Source: Chalara sp. BL73 (lineage: Eukaryota > Ascomycota > Leotiomycetes > Helotiales). From it: a stretch of 64,000 bases of DNA. Shown here piece after piece: positions 63,665 to 64,000 of this stretch. The notes beneath the pieces are model-generated. The model made no database searches, was not told where the DNA came from, and saw only the letters and a list, made by a program, of their open reading frames with translations. The stretch is taken from NCBI GenBank assembly GCA_918026815.1, contig CAKJVC010000065.1, positions 434,001 to 498,000 of the forward strand, given 5' to 3'. The position numbers and the translations under genes are program-made. The stretch's first letter is position 1. Every line of letters begins with the position of its first letter.

Positions 63665-64000
63665 CGTGGCAAGGTACGGACCCAAGATGGGGGAGAGCCC
63701 ATACGGACCCCCTTCGGACATGGCACTCATATCCCTTACGGACCTAGGTACGACACGGACTCCGGAAGGATATGGAGAGGGATATAAACGGCGCTTCTTT
63801 TGTCTACAAGATTATTTCTTCTCTATGTTTTTTATATCCTTCGTAGTAGACCTCTTAGAATGCTACTATTAGCCTAAGATACGTACTCCCATATACCTCT
63901 ACTCAGCCTGTAGTGTTCTAGCGTCGTTACATTTTCCAGAGCAGCGTACAGGCTGTACGTATTGGAGCAAAATTTGATCACAAGAACGCGTAAATGTCCA
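63665..64000. other. Unassigned, possibly another repeat
   Basis: GACCCCCTTCGGACATGG and GGATATGGAGAGGGATATAAACG look like LTR or promoter sequence with a TATA box, but no copy elsewhere in the window supports it. Confidence 0.3.

Overview
The window looks like nuclear DNA of a filamentous ascomycete (Pezizomycotina; Leotiomycetes-like is a guess). Reasons: short GT-AG introns with TACTAAT-type branch points, HET-domain and NLR genes, a Zn2Cys6 regulator, GH106 and BBE-type FAD enzymes, fungal Tc1, hAT, LINE, Helitron and LTR debris, and one AT-rich block whose damage fits repeat-induced point mutation (RIP: CAA to TAA, ATG to ATA).

Layout. 1-605: 3' end of a cyclase-family gene. 0.6-8.8 kb: a graveyard of nested solo LTRs with pseudogene pieces (ankyrin, a DUF676-TPR NLR relic, a LINE RNase H, a HET C-terminus). 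9.0-11.3 kb: two divergent genes of unknown function. 12.5-20.9 kb: one HET gene cut in two by a 6231-bp hAT-like element (14025-20255) with an 8-bp target duplication. The element carries decayed hAT transposase exons, a second unknown basic protein, and a three-exon histone H3 variant gene. 21.2-22.9 kb: a small secreted protein between inverted repeats. 23.2-31.5 kb: an F-box-like gene, a Helitron scrap, a HET-ZZ gene and another HET gene. 32.1-38.9 kb: a GH106-like gene and a BBE-type FAD oxidase, each with a reading-frame lesion. 40.6-43.4 kb: a Zn2Cys6 factor and a small membrane protein. 44.8-49.7 kb: an intact six-exon NLR (PNP_UDP-NACHT-32-residue repeats). 50.8-52.5 kb: a second F-box-like paralogue. 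53-57.4 kb: a second small secreted protein, LTR patchwork and a GRF-type zinc-finger gene. 58.2-60.7 kb: a WD40 relic and an intact HET gene. 61-64 kb: nested LTRs and a Tc1-like element holding two solo LTRs.

How it fits together. The window is an allorecognition/NLR-rich accessory region: four HET genes (one split), a HET relic, one intact NLR, one truncated NLR, and WD40 and ankyrin scraps, embedded in transposon remains. Nine LTR-like repeat families (called A to I here) are present only as solo or partial copies. Six insertions are dated relative to their hosts by perfect 5-bp target duplications.

Most unusual content: a transposon-borne histone H3 variant with a rebuilt tail, and paired TACTAAT-type motifs that sit in introns throughout the same element. 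All family assignments were made by reading translations; no database search was run.
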